Below are positions 1-7,643 of a DNA stretch of 9,590 nucleotides, piece after piece. A model generated the notes under the pieces. That model was not told where the DNA came from. It did not search any database and was given only the letters and a program-made list of their open reading frames with translations. The stretch's first letter is position 1. Each line of letters starts with the position of its first letter. The stretch spans positions 1 to 9,590 of the forward strand of contig JANYDR010000240.1 in NCBI GenBank assembly GCA_025363495.1, read 5' to 3'. This DNA is from Cyclobacteriaceae bacterium. Its GTDB lineage: Bacteria; Bacteroidota; Bacteroidia; Cytophagales; Cyclobacteriaceae. Made by a program: the position numbers and the translations under genes.

Positions 1-205
1 AAATTTCCACCAAATCAAGACCCTGATCCTGTGCCAATTTTATAGCCACTTGAATGGGATATACATCAACTTTGATGTTCTCGCCTACAACCCTTACTTG
101 AGGTGAAGTGATGCGCTCATTCACGCGATAAGGTTCTTCTACTACTCTCGGACGGAAGCCCCTTGTATAGGGACGCGGACGGTTACTGCCAGGTATAAAT
201 GCCAC
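1..205 (-). CDS. infC: Translation initiation factor IF-3, N-terminal part (cut by window edge)
   Basis: IF-3 binds the 30S subunit, keeps it apart from 50S and checks start-codon and initiator-tRNA pairing. The visible 68 codons hold an arginine/proline-rich N-terminal extension (residues 1-22 or so) and then the family's N-domain signature: YRVNERI, SPQVRVVGENIKV, YPIQVAIKLAQDQGLDLVEI. The rest of the gene lies outside the window. The start is chosen as GTG at 205: an in-frame TAA lies at 217-215, and the three codons between them (ACC, CAA, CGA) offer no start, while no ATG occurs in frame before the conserved domain. A protein beginning M-A-F-I-P-G then results. It lies 107 bases downstream of thrS on the same strand, the order found in many bacteria. 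Family assignment is very secure; the exact start is inferred. Confidence 0.93.
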   Translation of the reverse strand, partial: MAFIPGSNRPRPYTRGFRPRVVEEPYRVNERITSPQVRVVGENIKVDVYPIQVAIKLAQDQGLDLVEI

Positions 206-228
206 TCGTTGGGTTTATGTTTAACATC

Positions 229-252
229 AAAAAAAGCTGTTTTTACAAACAG
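229..252 (-). terminator. Possible intrinsic terminator or attenuator between thrS and infC
   Basis: Read on the minus strand, this is a stem CTGTTT / AAACAG with a GTAA loop (plus-strand arms 237-242 and 247-252), then one C, then seven T (235-229). Shape and T-tract fit a Rho-independent terminator, but the 6-bp stem has only two G-C pairs and would be weak. It ends 23 bases before the infC GTG, so partial termination (attenuation) is as plausible as full termination. Prediction by eye only. Confidence 0.45.
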
Positions 253-267
253 GCCGCAAATATCACC

Positions 268-305
268 ATATTTTCAATTTTTCCACGTGAAAAAGATTGA
301 AATAT
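268..305 (-). other. Long imperfect inverted repeat just after the thrS stop
   Basis: Arms 268-283 and 289-305 can pair over about 15 bp around a 5-base loop (CACGT). One extra T on the left arm and GA at 295-296 on the right arm form bulges. The stem is very A+T-rich. It begins 8 bases after the thrS stop codon and lies upstream, in transcription order, of the smaller hairpin with the T-run. It could stabilise the thrS 3' end or be one half of a leader structure for infC. Confidence 0.4.
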
Positions 306-312
306 TTAAGAA

Positions 313-2256
313 TTAAGCCTGTACAGGCATTGAAAATTCTTTCAAAAACTGCTGTACAAAGACCTCCAGCGCAACAGAACCCTTGTCCCCCTCACCATGC
401 CTTCGCACAGCAACCATGCCTTCAGCGGCCTCTTTCTCACCAACAATCAACATATAGGGCACTTTCTTTACCTCTGCGTCCCTAATCTTACGACCAATTT
501 TCTCATCCCGGTCATCCAGGAAGCCACGGATATCCTGATTCTTTAATTCCTGGATTACTTTTCCAGCATATTCATTGAAACGCTCAGAAATTGGCAAGAC
601 GGCCACCTGCTCAGGCGAAAGCCAGATCGGGAAATTTCCAGCGCAATGCTCTATCAAAACCGCGATAAACCTTTCCATCGAACCAAAAGGCGCACGATGG
701 ATCATCACCGGTGTGTGCTTTTGATTATCCGAACCAACGTACTCAAGCTCAAAACGCTGTGGTAACTGATAATCTACCTGGATAGTACCCAACTGCCAGC
801 TTCTTCCCAGAGCATCTTTCACCATGAAGTCGAGCTTTGGACCGTAGAAGGCAGCTTCACCTTTCACGGCTACTGTCTTAAGATTCCGTTCGTCGGCCGC
901 TTCCTGAATCTCACGCTCCGCCCGGTCCCACAATTCGTCCTCTCCAATATACTTCTGCTTGTCAGCGGGATCACGAAGTGATAATTGTGCTGTATAATTT
1001 TCAAATCCAAGCGACTTGAATACATGCAAAACAAGATCAATCACTTTTATAAACTCTTCCTTGACCTGCTCCGGACGACAGAAGATGTGAGCATCATCCT
1101 GAGTAAATCCTCTTACGCGGGTTAATCCATGTAACTCACCACTTTGTTCGTAACGATATACGGTGCCAAACTCAGCAAAGCGTATAGGTAAATCTTTATA
1201 TGATCTTGGTTTTACTTTATAAATCTCACAATGATGTGGGCAGTTCATTGGCTTAAGCAAGAACTCCTCTCCTTCTTCCGGTGTATGTATTGGCTGAAAA
1301 GAATCTTTGCCGTACTTCTCGTAATGTCCTGAAGTAACGTATAGTTGCTTGCTTCCAATATGTGGTGTTACAACAGGATCATATCCAGCCCTGATTTGAG
1401 CCTTGCGCATGAATTGTTCCAATCGCTCACGCAGCACTGTTCCTTTGGGTAACCATAATGGTAATCCAAGTCCGACTTTCTCAGAAAACGCAAACAGTTC
1501 AAGTTCCTTACCAAGCTTGCGATGGTCCCGCTTCTTAGCCTCCTCAAGCATGTGGAGATACTCTTCAAGCTCCTTTGCCTTTGGAAAGGTAATTCCATAC
1601 ACACGAGTGAGCATCTTGTTCTTCTCATTACCTCTCCAATAGGCTCCGGCAACATTGAGAAGTTTGATTGCTTTGATTGGGCTGGTATTTGGAATGTGTG
1701 GACCACGACATAAATCCGTAAAGTTGCCCTGCTCATAAAAAGTAATCGAGCCATCTGACAGACCTTCCAGCAATTCTAATTTATATGGATCACCTTTTTT
1801 TGTAAAGAAGTCAATAGCATCTTTTTTGGAAACATCCTTGCGAACAAATACCTCATTCTTCTTAGCAAGCTCTAACATCTTTGCTTCTACTTTCTTAAGA
1901 TCGTCTTCTCCAAAAGTGCGATCGCCCAGGTCTACGTCATAGTAAAAACCATTTTCGATTGGTGGGCCAATTCCAAACTTCACACCAGAATAGAGAGCTT
2001 CCAACGCTTCTGCAAACAAGTGAGCAGAAGAATGCCAGAAGGCGTATTTTCCGCCTTTATCGTTCCAGGTAAAAATCCTGATGGATGAATCTTTAGCGAT
2101 AGGACGACTTAGGTCCCATATCTCGCCATTAACTTCTATAGAAAGGGCGTTGCGCGCCAGGCCTTCACTAATACTTTGGGCAATCGCCATACCAGTAACG
2201 TTTTCAGGGTAATTCCTGGAAGAGCCATCTGGCAGCGTAATCTTCACTTCACTCAT
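313..2256 (-). CDS. thrS: Threonine--tRNA ligase
   Basis: Class II aminoacyl-tRNA synthetase that charges tRNA-Thr with threonine in the cytoplasm. At 647 residues it has the full bacterial layout. A TGS domain spans roughly 1-63. The SAD editing domain follows, with HSSAH (His75, His79) and CRGPH (Cys183, His187), the residues that clear mischarged Ser-tRNA in this family. The class II catalytic core holds the zinc ligands Cys339 (in MNCPHH), His390 and His520. Motif 2 lies near Arg368 (VYRYEQSGELHGLTRVRG), and motif 3 is GSMERF (Arg529). The anticodon-binding domain covers about 546-640 (EQVAVLPISE, GFLDDRDEKIGRKIRDAE). All key residues are present and no truncation is seen. ATG at 2256 starts directly at the TGS domain (MSEVKITLPDGS). 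It is followed by infC on the same strand. Confidence 0.98.
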   Translation of the reverse strand: MSEVKITLPDGSSRNYPENVTGMAIAQSISEGLARNALSIEVNGEIWDLSRPIAKDSSIRIFTWNDKGGKYAFWHSSAHLFAEALEALYSGVKFGIGPPIENGFYYDVDLGDRTFGEDDLKKVEAKMLELAKKNEVFVRKDVSKKDAIDFFTKKGDPYKLELLEGLSDGSITFYEQGNFTDLCRGPHIPNTSPIKAIKLLNVAGAYWRGNEKNKMLTRVYGITFPKAKELEEYLHMLEEAKKRDHRKLGKELELFAFSEKVGLGLPLWLPKGTVLRERLEQFMRKAQIRAGYDPVVTPHIGSKQLYVTSGHYEKYGKDSFQPIHTPEEGEEFLLKPMNCPHHCEIYKVKPRSYKDLPIRFAEFGTVYRYEQSGELHGLTRVRGFTQDDAHIFCRPEQVKEEFIKVIDLVLHVFKSLGFENYTAQLSLRDPADKQKYIGEDELWDRAEREIQEAADERNLKTVAVKGEAAFYGPKLDFMVKDALGRSWQLGTIQVDYQLPQRFELEYVGSDNQKHTPVMIHRAPFGSMERFIAVLIEHCAGNFPIWLSPEQVAVLPISERFNEYAGKVIQELKNQDIRGFLDDRDEKIGRKIRDAEVKKVPYMLIVGEKEAAEGMVAVRRHGEGDKGSVALEVFVQQFLKEFSMPVQA

Positions 2257-2276
2257 TGTACGTAATTTTGCGGGTG

Positions 2277-2284
2277 CAAATATG
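2277..2284 (-). promoter_or_regulatory. Candidate Bacteroidota -7 element for thrS
   Basis: On the minus strand the octamer CATATTTG matches the Bacteroidota -7 consensus TAnnTTTG at all but the first fixed position. It lies 20 bases before the thrS ATG. I see no clear TTG at the expected -33 spacing, so the call is weak. It rests on the known consensus and position only. Confidence 0.25.
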
Positions 2285-2328
2285 CGAATTTTATGGGTTT
2301 TGAAGGAGTGATACGTTAAAAGTGCGTC

Positions 2329-2410
2329 GTTAACAGCTAATCGTTATTCGGATCGCTGATTTAAGTAAGGTGTTTATACCTATTAACGATTAACAGCTAA
2401 CAACTTAACT
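2329..2410. repeat. Direct and inverted short repeats in the thrS upstream spacer
   Basis: The 11-mer TTAACAGCTAA occurs at 2330-2340 and again at 2390-2400, exactly 60 bases apart. TAATCGTTA (2338-2346) is the exact reverse complement of TAACGATTA (2384-2392). At the right end the units TTAACGA, TTAACAG and CTAACAA follow each other with a 7-base period (2383-2403). The spacer of 159 bases between the DUF5686 stop (2416) and the thrS start holds nothing else recognisable except a candidate promoter. The 9-bp inverted arms could form a hairpin, but there is no T-run, so it is not called a terminator. Confidence 0.6.
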
Positions 2411-2415
2411 TATAA

Positions 2416-4920
2416 TTAGAGTTTGAATTGTGCTGTGAATAGCACGCCGAATTTCCTCACATCCGGATTATCCAGATAAGTAAGCCGGTGAACAAAGTCG
2501 ACACGGAAAAACTTAAAGATGTTCTCAATTCCGTATCCAGCCTCTATGTACGGAGTTCCTGTAATGTATCCAGTCCTAAGTGCTGTTTCACCCCGAGGTG
2601 TATAAACTGCGATTAGGCGTCTGTTTGAACGACGAAGGCCTCCATATATAATATTCGTTGTGCCCACTAATCTCCATTTCAATTTGTTCAGCAGTGGAAT
2701 GCGGTTCACAATGAAGCCTTCCAGAAATTGGCGATATCGCAATGAAACGGATTCATCGCTTACAAACTCACCAAAGTTCATCAGGTTAAATGTGAAGGGA
2801 GAATATATAGGTGATTGATTTCCTAGGTGAACCGTCAGCAATGGATAGGGTAAACGATCGTAGATGTATTCTCCCGAAAGCGAGAGAACGCCAACTCCAA
2901 GCGAACCCATTCGAATACGCTTATCAAGATTCAAACGGACCTTATCATAAGAATAGTCACTTCCCAATACGTTAGGAAAACCATGAGTATATCGTAAAGT
3001 AAGCACAGGCCATTTTTTTAATCCGAGGCTCACCCGTTCATTGCCATTCTGAAGGAATGTTTCGTCACGTGCATAGCGCGTTTCAAGTTGAAGTTCTGAT
3101 GTCTGAAAATTCTGATAGACCGGATCATTAAGACCTATTGGATTGCCCCGGTGAAAACCGAAAGGATACGTTGGGTTAAAGTCCCAGTATCGGAATGCCA
3201 CACGCTGGGACAAACCCCTCACAAATTCTCTTTGAAAAGCTCCATACAATTCATTATAATAATAAGCTCTCTTAAATTGCCCCCATCGTGAAGCTGTCAG
3301 AAAAAGCGGATTACTTGAAAGAGCCTCTTCATCCACACCTAACCGGATTACATCTTGCCTAACACGTAACGTAAATGTAGTCCAGCGATCTCTCGAGATT
3401 ATTCGTTGAAGCGAGGCCGAAAACTTAACGCGTTCGTCCTGAAATCCATACGCCAGCATACCACTATAAGTGATTTTTTTGCTGAACTTCATATTGGTTT
3501 TAAACCCACTCTGAATTCGCATACCCTCAACACTATTCCATGCTATTGTCCTTAAGTATGGACCAATCTCAATTTTTCCAAAATTATAGTATCCATCTAC
3601 CACAGCTTTAAACACTTCGGTATAAGTTTTTACAGCCGGAATGTTTTTAAGTGTATCAATCATTTTATATACGTTCTTCTCCGTGGCGCTTAATGGCTCA
3701 TGTCGCAAGGAATCCCAATACACTTCACTTTCCGCCAGCTGAGCATCTTCGGCAATTTTTATTGGTTTGTCGTAGAACTTACCATCCTTGGGTCTGTCAA
3801 TAATAAAATTCTGATTGCTAGTGTAGAATTTTGCTAATAAACCCGCTGAGTTTTTGCTTAGCTCTCCAATATTGATAAGCACACGGTTTTTAGCTGGAAG
3901 CCAGGGGCCAATAGCCGTTCGCGTCAGTTCCTGCTGAATCCTGATTTTATCAATGAAATTGACATTCGATTCTTTTCCAACGGAAGCGTCAATTTGCTTT
4001 AAGCCATACCCATCTTTGGATATCCACATGGAGCCGGTAAAAGCTAACTCCAGCGGACTTTTGGGATAGAAGTCTAGCCGATAGCAGAAGTCATCTCCCA
4101 CATAAACACTATCCAGTAAATCATAATCGTAATACAACCTCCAACCATCGGCGATCGGTGATACAAAATTCTTATTAATGATGGTGATCCAGTTTTGATA
4201 GAAATTATATTCCTGAAAAGTTGACCCTACCAGTTGGGTTACCATCGATCCATCGTCCATCCCTACTCCACTGATTTTGGTTTTTATGATCTGCTCAGTT
4301 TTTATCTCCGGATAATTCCGGTAATAAAACTTTGAAATGCCTTCAGTAATAAACAAGGGAAGAATTGGCTTACCATCCTCCCCCACTATCCGGTCAATGC
4401 TGTCCAGCACGGCCGCAATCTTCTTCATTACTTTGCGCTGTCGGAATTTTTCAGAGATATTATCAACATCGACTTCCGTCTTTGTGTATACATCGTATTC
4501 GTAAGCTGCCAATGTGCGCTTGTCATTCCTCGTTTTATTTTTAACAACCTTGCGGAGTATATCAAAAGCAGGATTTTCGCCAGACTTAACCACCACTTCC
4601 TGCAAGTGAGTTACGTCTTCTACTAACTGGACATTGATTGTCTGCTGGCCCTTTTTAATGGCCCTCGTTCTTGACTTGTAGCCAATGTAACTGACAACTA
4701 TGGAATCTGCGGACTTGGTTGTTCGGATTAAATAATTCCCATCAAAATCAGTTGTACTTCCGGTACCGAGGCCTTTGAATATCACATTTACGAATGGAAT
4801 CGGATCGCCTGATCCGGCATCCGTTACTTTACCTTGGACAATGATTTCTTGCGCAGAAGCGAGCACTGGAAATAAAACCAAACATATTAGGAACCTTAAG
4901 AAATTAGTAAATAGCGCCAA
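2416..4920 (-). CDS. DUF5686 outer-membrane protein with CarboxypepD_reg-like domain (intact copy)
   Basis: Probable outer-membrane protein of 834 residues; its molecular function is unknown. An N-terminal signal peptide (hydrophobic core about 8-20, cleavage likely after ASA at 21-23) leads into a CarboxypepD_reg-like beta-sandwich at about 26-112, with VQGKVTD, PFVNVIFKG, TTDFDGNYLI and VSYIGYK. DUF5686 follows from about 115 (SGENPAFDILRKVVKNK) to the end, rich in alternating aromatic and polar strands and closing in FTAQFKL, as expected of a beta-barrel. The start must be TTG at 4920: a TAG is the codon immediately upstream, and no ATG occurs in frame before the cleavage site. It lies 169 bases downstream of a tandem, interrupted paralogue; apart from the signal peptides, the two are the same length. 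Family assignment is by recognition of the domain pattern. Confidence 0.88.
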   Translation of the reverse strand: MALFTNFLRFLICLVLFPVLASAQEIIVQGKVTDAGSGDPIPFVNVIFKGLGTGSTTDFDGNYLIRTTKSADSIVVSYIGYKSRTRAIKKGQQTINVQLVEDVTHLQEVVVKSGENPAFDILRKVVKNKTRNDKRTLAAYEYDVYTKTEVDVDNISEKFRQRKVMKKIAAVLDSIDRIVGEDGKPILPLFITEGISKFYYRNYPEIKTEQIIKTKISGVGMDDGSMVTQLVGSTFQEYNFYQNWITIINKNFVSPIADGWRLYYDYDLLDSVYVGDDFCYRLDFYPKSPLELAFTGSMWISKDGYGLKQIDASVGKESNVNFIDKIRIQQELTRTAIGPWLPAKNRVLINIGELSKNSAGLLAKFYTSNQNFIIDRPKDGKFYDKPIKIAEDAQLAESEVYWDSLRHEPLSATEKNVYKMIDTLKNIPAVKTYTEVFKAVVDGYYNFGKIEIGPYLRTIAWNSVEGMRIQSGFKTNMKFSKKITYSGMLAYGFQDERVKFSASLQRIISRDRWTTFTLRVRQDVIRLGVDEEALSSNPLFLTASRWGQFKRAYYYNELYGAFQREFVRGLSQRVAFRYWDFNPTYPFGFHRGNPIGLNDPVYQNFQTSELQLETRYARDETFLQNGNERVSLGLKKWPVLTLRYTHGFPNVLGSDYSYDKVRLNLDKRIRMGSLGVGVLSLSGEYIYDRLPYPLLTVHLGNQSPIYSPFTFNLMNFGEFVSDESVSLRYRQFLEGFIVNRIPLLNKLKWRLVGTTNIIYGGLRRSNRRLIAVYTPRGETALRTGYITGTPYIEAGYGIENIFKFFRVDFVHRLTYLDNPDVRKFGVLFTAQFKL

Positions 4921-5052
4921 CTATGAACCTTTTAAGACTATATTTTAAAGTAAACCAATTCGCGGCGTGAAAATAGCAATTAATCGGAACTGAGCAGGTG
5001 TTAACGGTAAAAAATAGGTATGGAGGGATTGAATATTATTTCAACAGGTGAC

Positions 5053-5088
5053 AAAACTGAAAGTTGAAAGTCGAAAGCTTAAAGCTTT
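5053..5088. repeat. Heptanucleotide tandem repeat
   Basis: Five consecutive 7-base units on the plus strand: AAAACTG, AAAGTTG, AAAGTCG, AAAGCTT, AAAGCTT, followed by T. The last two units plus that T also form a 15-base palindrome, AAAGCTT-A-AAGCTTT (5074-5088). This ends one base before the stop codon of the interrupted DUF5686 gene. The rest of the 169-base spacer to the next gene (4921-5052) shows no clear promoter or terminator to me. Confidence 0.75.
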
Positions 5089-5089
5089 A

Positions 5090-7591
5090 CTATAACTGGA
5101 ATTGAAATGTAAAGAACACCCCAAAGGATCTTGCTCCTGGATTATCAAGGTAGGAAAGTCGATGAATAAAATCTATGCGCATAAATTTAAAAATGTTCTC
5201 CACTCCATAACCTAACTCTACGTACGGCTTCCCGGTAAAATATCCTGCCGCCAGTGTGGCCTGTCCATCAGTAGTTGACGTCGCAATTAGTTTTTGATTG
5301 GCCTCGCGCATCCCTCCCATTATTACGTTGGCTGTACCAAGAAGTCTCCACTTTAATTTGTTCATCAACGGAATTCGATTCAGCAAGAATCCCTCAAAAT
5401 ATTGCCTGTACTGAATAGAAGCATAATGATCACTGATAAATTCCCCGTAATTCATGAGGTTATATGTAACGGCTGCATACACGGGTGTTTGGTTCCCCAG
5501 ATGCAAAGCGAGCAAAGGATACGGTAAGGTATTGAAGACATATTCTCCTGTTGCCGTTATTTTTCCAGACCCAAGAGGGCCTAACTTAATTCGCTTGGTT
5601 AGGCTCAGCCTTATTTTATCGTATTCAAAATTACTTCCGAAGACACCCTTCATGCCGTGTGTGTATCGAAATATGATAACAGGCCATTTGATTGCGCCCA
5701 TGCTGATCCTCTCATTGCCGTTTTGAATAAAAAGTTCGTCGCGCGCAAACCTCGATTCAAAGGAGACCTCCGATGTATTGAAGGTGCTTAAAATGGGTGA
5801 GTTAGTATCATTGGGTTCCTGATAATATCCAAAATTATAAGTAGGATCAAACGTCCATTGCCGGAATGATACCCGCTGACTAAAGCCTTTGAAAAGCTCG
5901 CGCGAAAAGCTAACCCGCGTTTCATCAAAGTAGTAACCCCGTCGGAAAATTCCCCAACGCGAAGCTGCCAGGAAAATTGGATTATCAGCCAGGTTCTCAT
6001 CATCGATACCAATCCGTGCGATGTCACTCCTCACCCGAAGGGTCAATGTTGTCCAATGTCGTCGTGAGAGTATATTTTGGATAAAGGCAGAATATTTTAC
6101 CCGCTGATCAGTAAAACCAAATCCAAGCTGCGTGCCGAGCATCCATCGTTTACTGAAGCTGGCATTTGTTTTAAAACCACCCTGAACACGAAGGCCTTCT
6201 ACATTATTATAGGCTAACATACCGATATACGGGCCAACGTCGATCTTACCTATTTTATAATATCCGTCTATGACTATCTTAGTAATATCAGTGTAAGTTT
6301 TAATAAGAGGAATGTTCTTAAGCGTATCGATCATTCGGTATACATTCTTCTCAGTGTCACTTAATGGCTCGTGCCTGAGTGTATCCCAATATTTTTCTTT
6401 CTCAAACATGCGTGCGTCTTCCGCTACTACAATGGACTGATCATAAAAAGAAGTCTCCATCGGCTTATCAACTACAAAATTCTTATTGCTTGTATAAAAC
6501 TTCGCGAGCACACCAGCGGCATTCGAACTTAATTGCCCCATATTTATCAATAGCCTGTTCTTTACCGGCAACCATGGTCCGGATCCGGTAGAATTAAGCT
6601 CCTGTTATATCTTTATTTTCTCCACGAAGTTCAAATTCGCCTGCTTGCCAACAGTTGCATCAATCTGGCGCAGAGCAAATTCTCTCTTAGTGATCCACAT
6701 TGTACCTGTAAAGGCCAGATCATGAGGGCTTTTTGGTTCGAAATCAAGCCTGTAACAATAGTCGGTTCCGAGATAGAGACTATCAGTGAGGTAGTATTCG
6801 TAATAAATACGCCAACCATCAGCAATTGGTGATACAAAATCCTTAGAGAGAATGTTCAACCAGTTCTGATAGAAATTATATTCCTGAAAGGAAGATCCTA
6901 TCAACTGTGTGACAAGATTTCCATCCTCAATTCCCACACCGTTAATTTTCGTTTTAAGAATATGCTCGGTCTTCAGTGAAGGATTATCCCGGTAATAAAC
7001 CTTTGAAACACTTTCTGTAATAAACAGGGGAAGAATAGGTTTACCGTCCTCGCCAGCTACACGTTCTGCACTGTCTAAAACATTGGCAATCTTCTTCATC
7101 ATCTTAGTCTTTCTGAGAGCCTCTGATATATTATCCACATCTACTTCAATTTTAGTATAGGTATCATATTCATAGGCTGTCAATTTCCTCTTATCATTTT
7201 TCTCTTTGTTTCTTACAACTCCACGGAGTACTTCCCATGCCGGATTTTCGCCAGCATGTACTACGACCGCCTCAAGGCTTGTTATTTCTTCATCCAACTG
7301 GAAGTTAATTACCTGACGAACGCCTTTTTTGACGGCTTTTGATTTCGGTTTATAGCCGATGTAGGATACCTTTAGAGAATCCGTGGGAGCATTTGTCTTC
7401 AATAAAAAATTTCCATCGAAGTCAGTAGTCACCCCTATTGCTGTGCCCTTGAAAACAACATTAACGAAGGGTACGGCGTCGCCGGAATTTGAGTCAGTCA
7501 CTTTGCCCTGCACGACTGTCTCCTGAGCCCGAAGCAAGCCTGGAAGAAATATAAGAAAGAATAAGAATGGTGCGAATGAACTATTCGTCAT
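5090..7591 (-). pseudogene. DUF5686 outer-membrane protein paralogue interrupted by one in-frame TAA
   Basis: Tandem paralogue of the intact DUF5686 gene. It reads from ATG 7591 through a signal peptide (about 1-22, LLRAQ|E), the CarboxypepD_reg-like domain (VQGKVTD, PFVNVVFKG, TTDFDGNFLL, VSYIGYK) and the start of DUF5686 (AGENPAWEVLRGVVRNK). After residue 328 it meets TAA at 6607-6605. Reading on in the same frame restores the alignment at once: the paralogue has KIRIQQELTRTAIGPWLPAKNR, here KIKI-stop-QELNSTGSGPWLPVKNR. The remainder runs unbroken to TAG at 5092-5090, ending in FFTFQFQL. From the mature N-terminus on, both copies have the same number of codons (810), with two compensating one-residue indels. 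One C-to-T change (CAA to TAA) explains the break. It could be a fresh pseudogene, a sequencing error, or a readthrough gene. The 3' piece has no ATG near its beginning. Confidence 0.85.
6605..6607 (-). other. Premature TAA codon inside the DUF5686 paralogue
   Basis: The codons on the minus strand are ATA TAA CAG GAG CTT. In the intact paralogue the same place reads ATT CAG CAG GAA CTG (I-Q-Q-E-L). The frame is unchanged on both sides, so this is a substitution rather than a frameshift. Confidence 0.9.
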
Positions 7592-7612
7592 CAATGATTA
7601 AAAAAATAAGTA

Positions 7613-7620
7613 CAAATTTA
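7613..7620 (-). promoter_or_regulatory. Candidate -7 element for the DUF5686 pair
   Basis: TAAATTTG on the minus strand is a full match to the Bacteroidota -7 consensus TAnnTTTG. It lies 21 bases before the ATG at 7591, in the 52-base spacer after sanA. No TTG is seen at the expected -33 position, so transcription from here is plausible but not certain; readthrough from sanA is the alternative. Confidence 0.4.
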
Positions 7621-7643
7621 AACGAGCGGATACAGAATTGGTT

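Noticed and set aside
1368..1754. Open reading frames overlapping thrS in other frames (1368-1754 minus, 1403-1642 and 1522-1713 plus, 297-485 plus)
   Set aside because: They lie within or across the strongly coding thrS frame and show no recognisable domain.
2338..2392. The facing TAATCGTTA / TAACGATTA arms as a terminator of the DUF5686 gene
   Set aside because: The stem is only 9 A+T-rich base pairs with a loop of about 37 bases and no T-run.
5454..6027. Open reading frames at 5454-5726 (plus), 5788-6027 (minus) and similar ones at 6379-6591 and 6631-6837
   Set aside because: They overlap the DUF5686 paralogue in other frames and have low-information, non-conserved sequence.
5090..6571. 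The 3' part of the interrupted DUF5686 gene as a separate 493-residue protein
   Set aside because: Its only available beginning is a TTG in the middle of a domain, without signal peptide. It is in the same frame as the upstream half and aligns to the middle of the intact paralogue, so it is a fragment.
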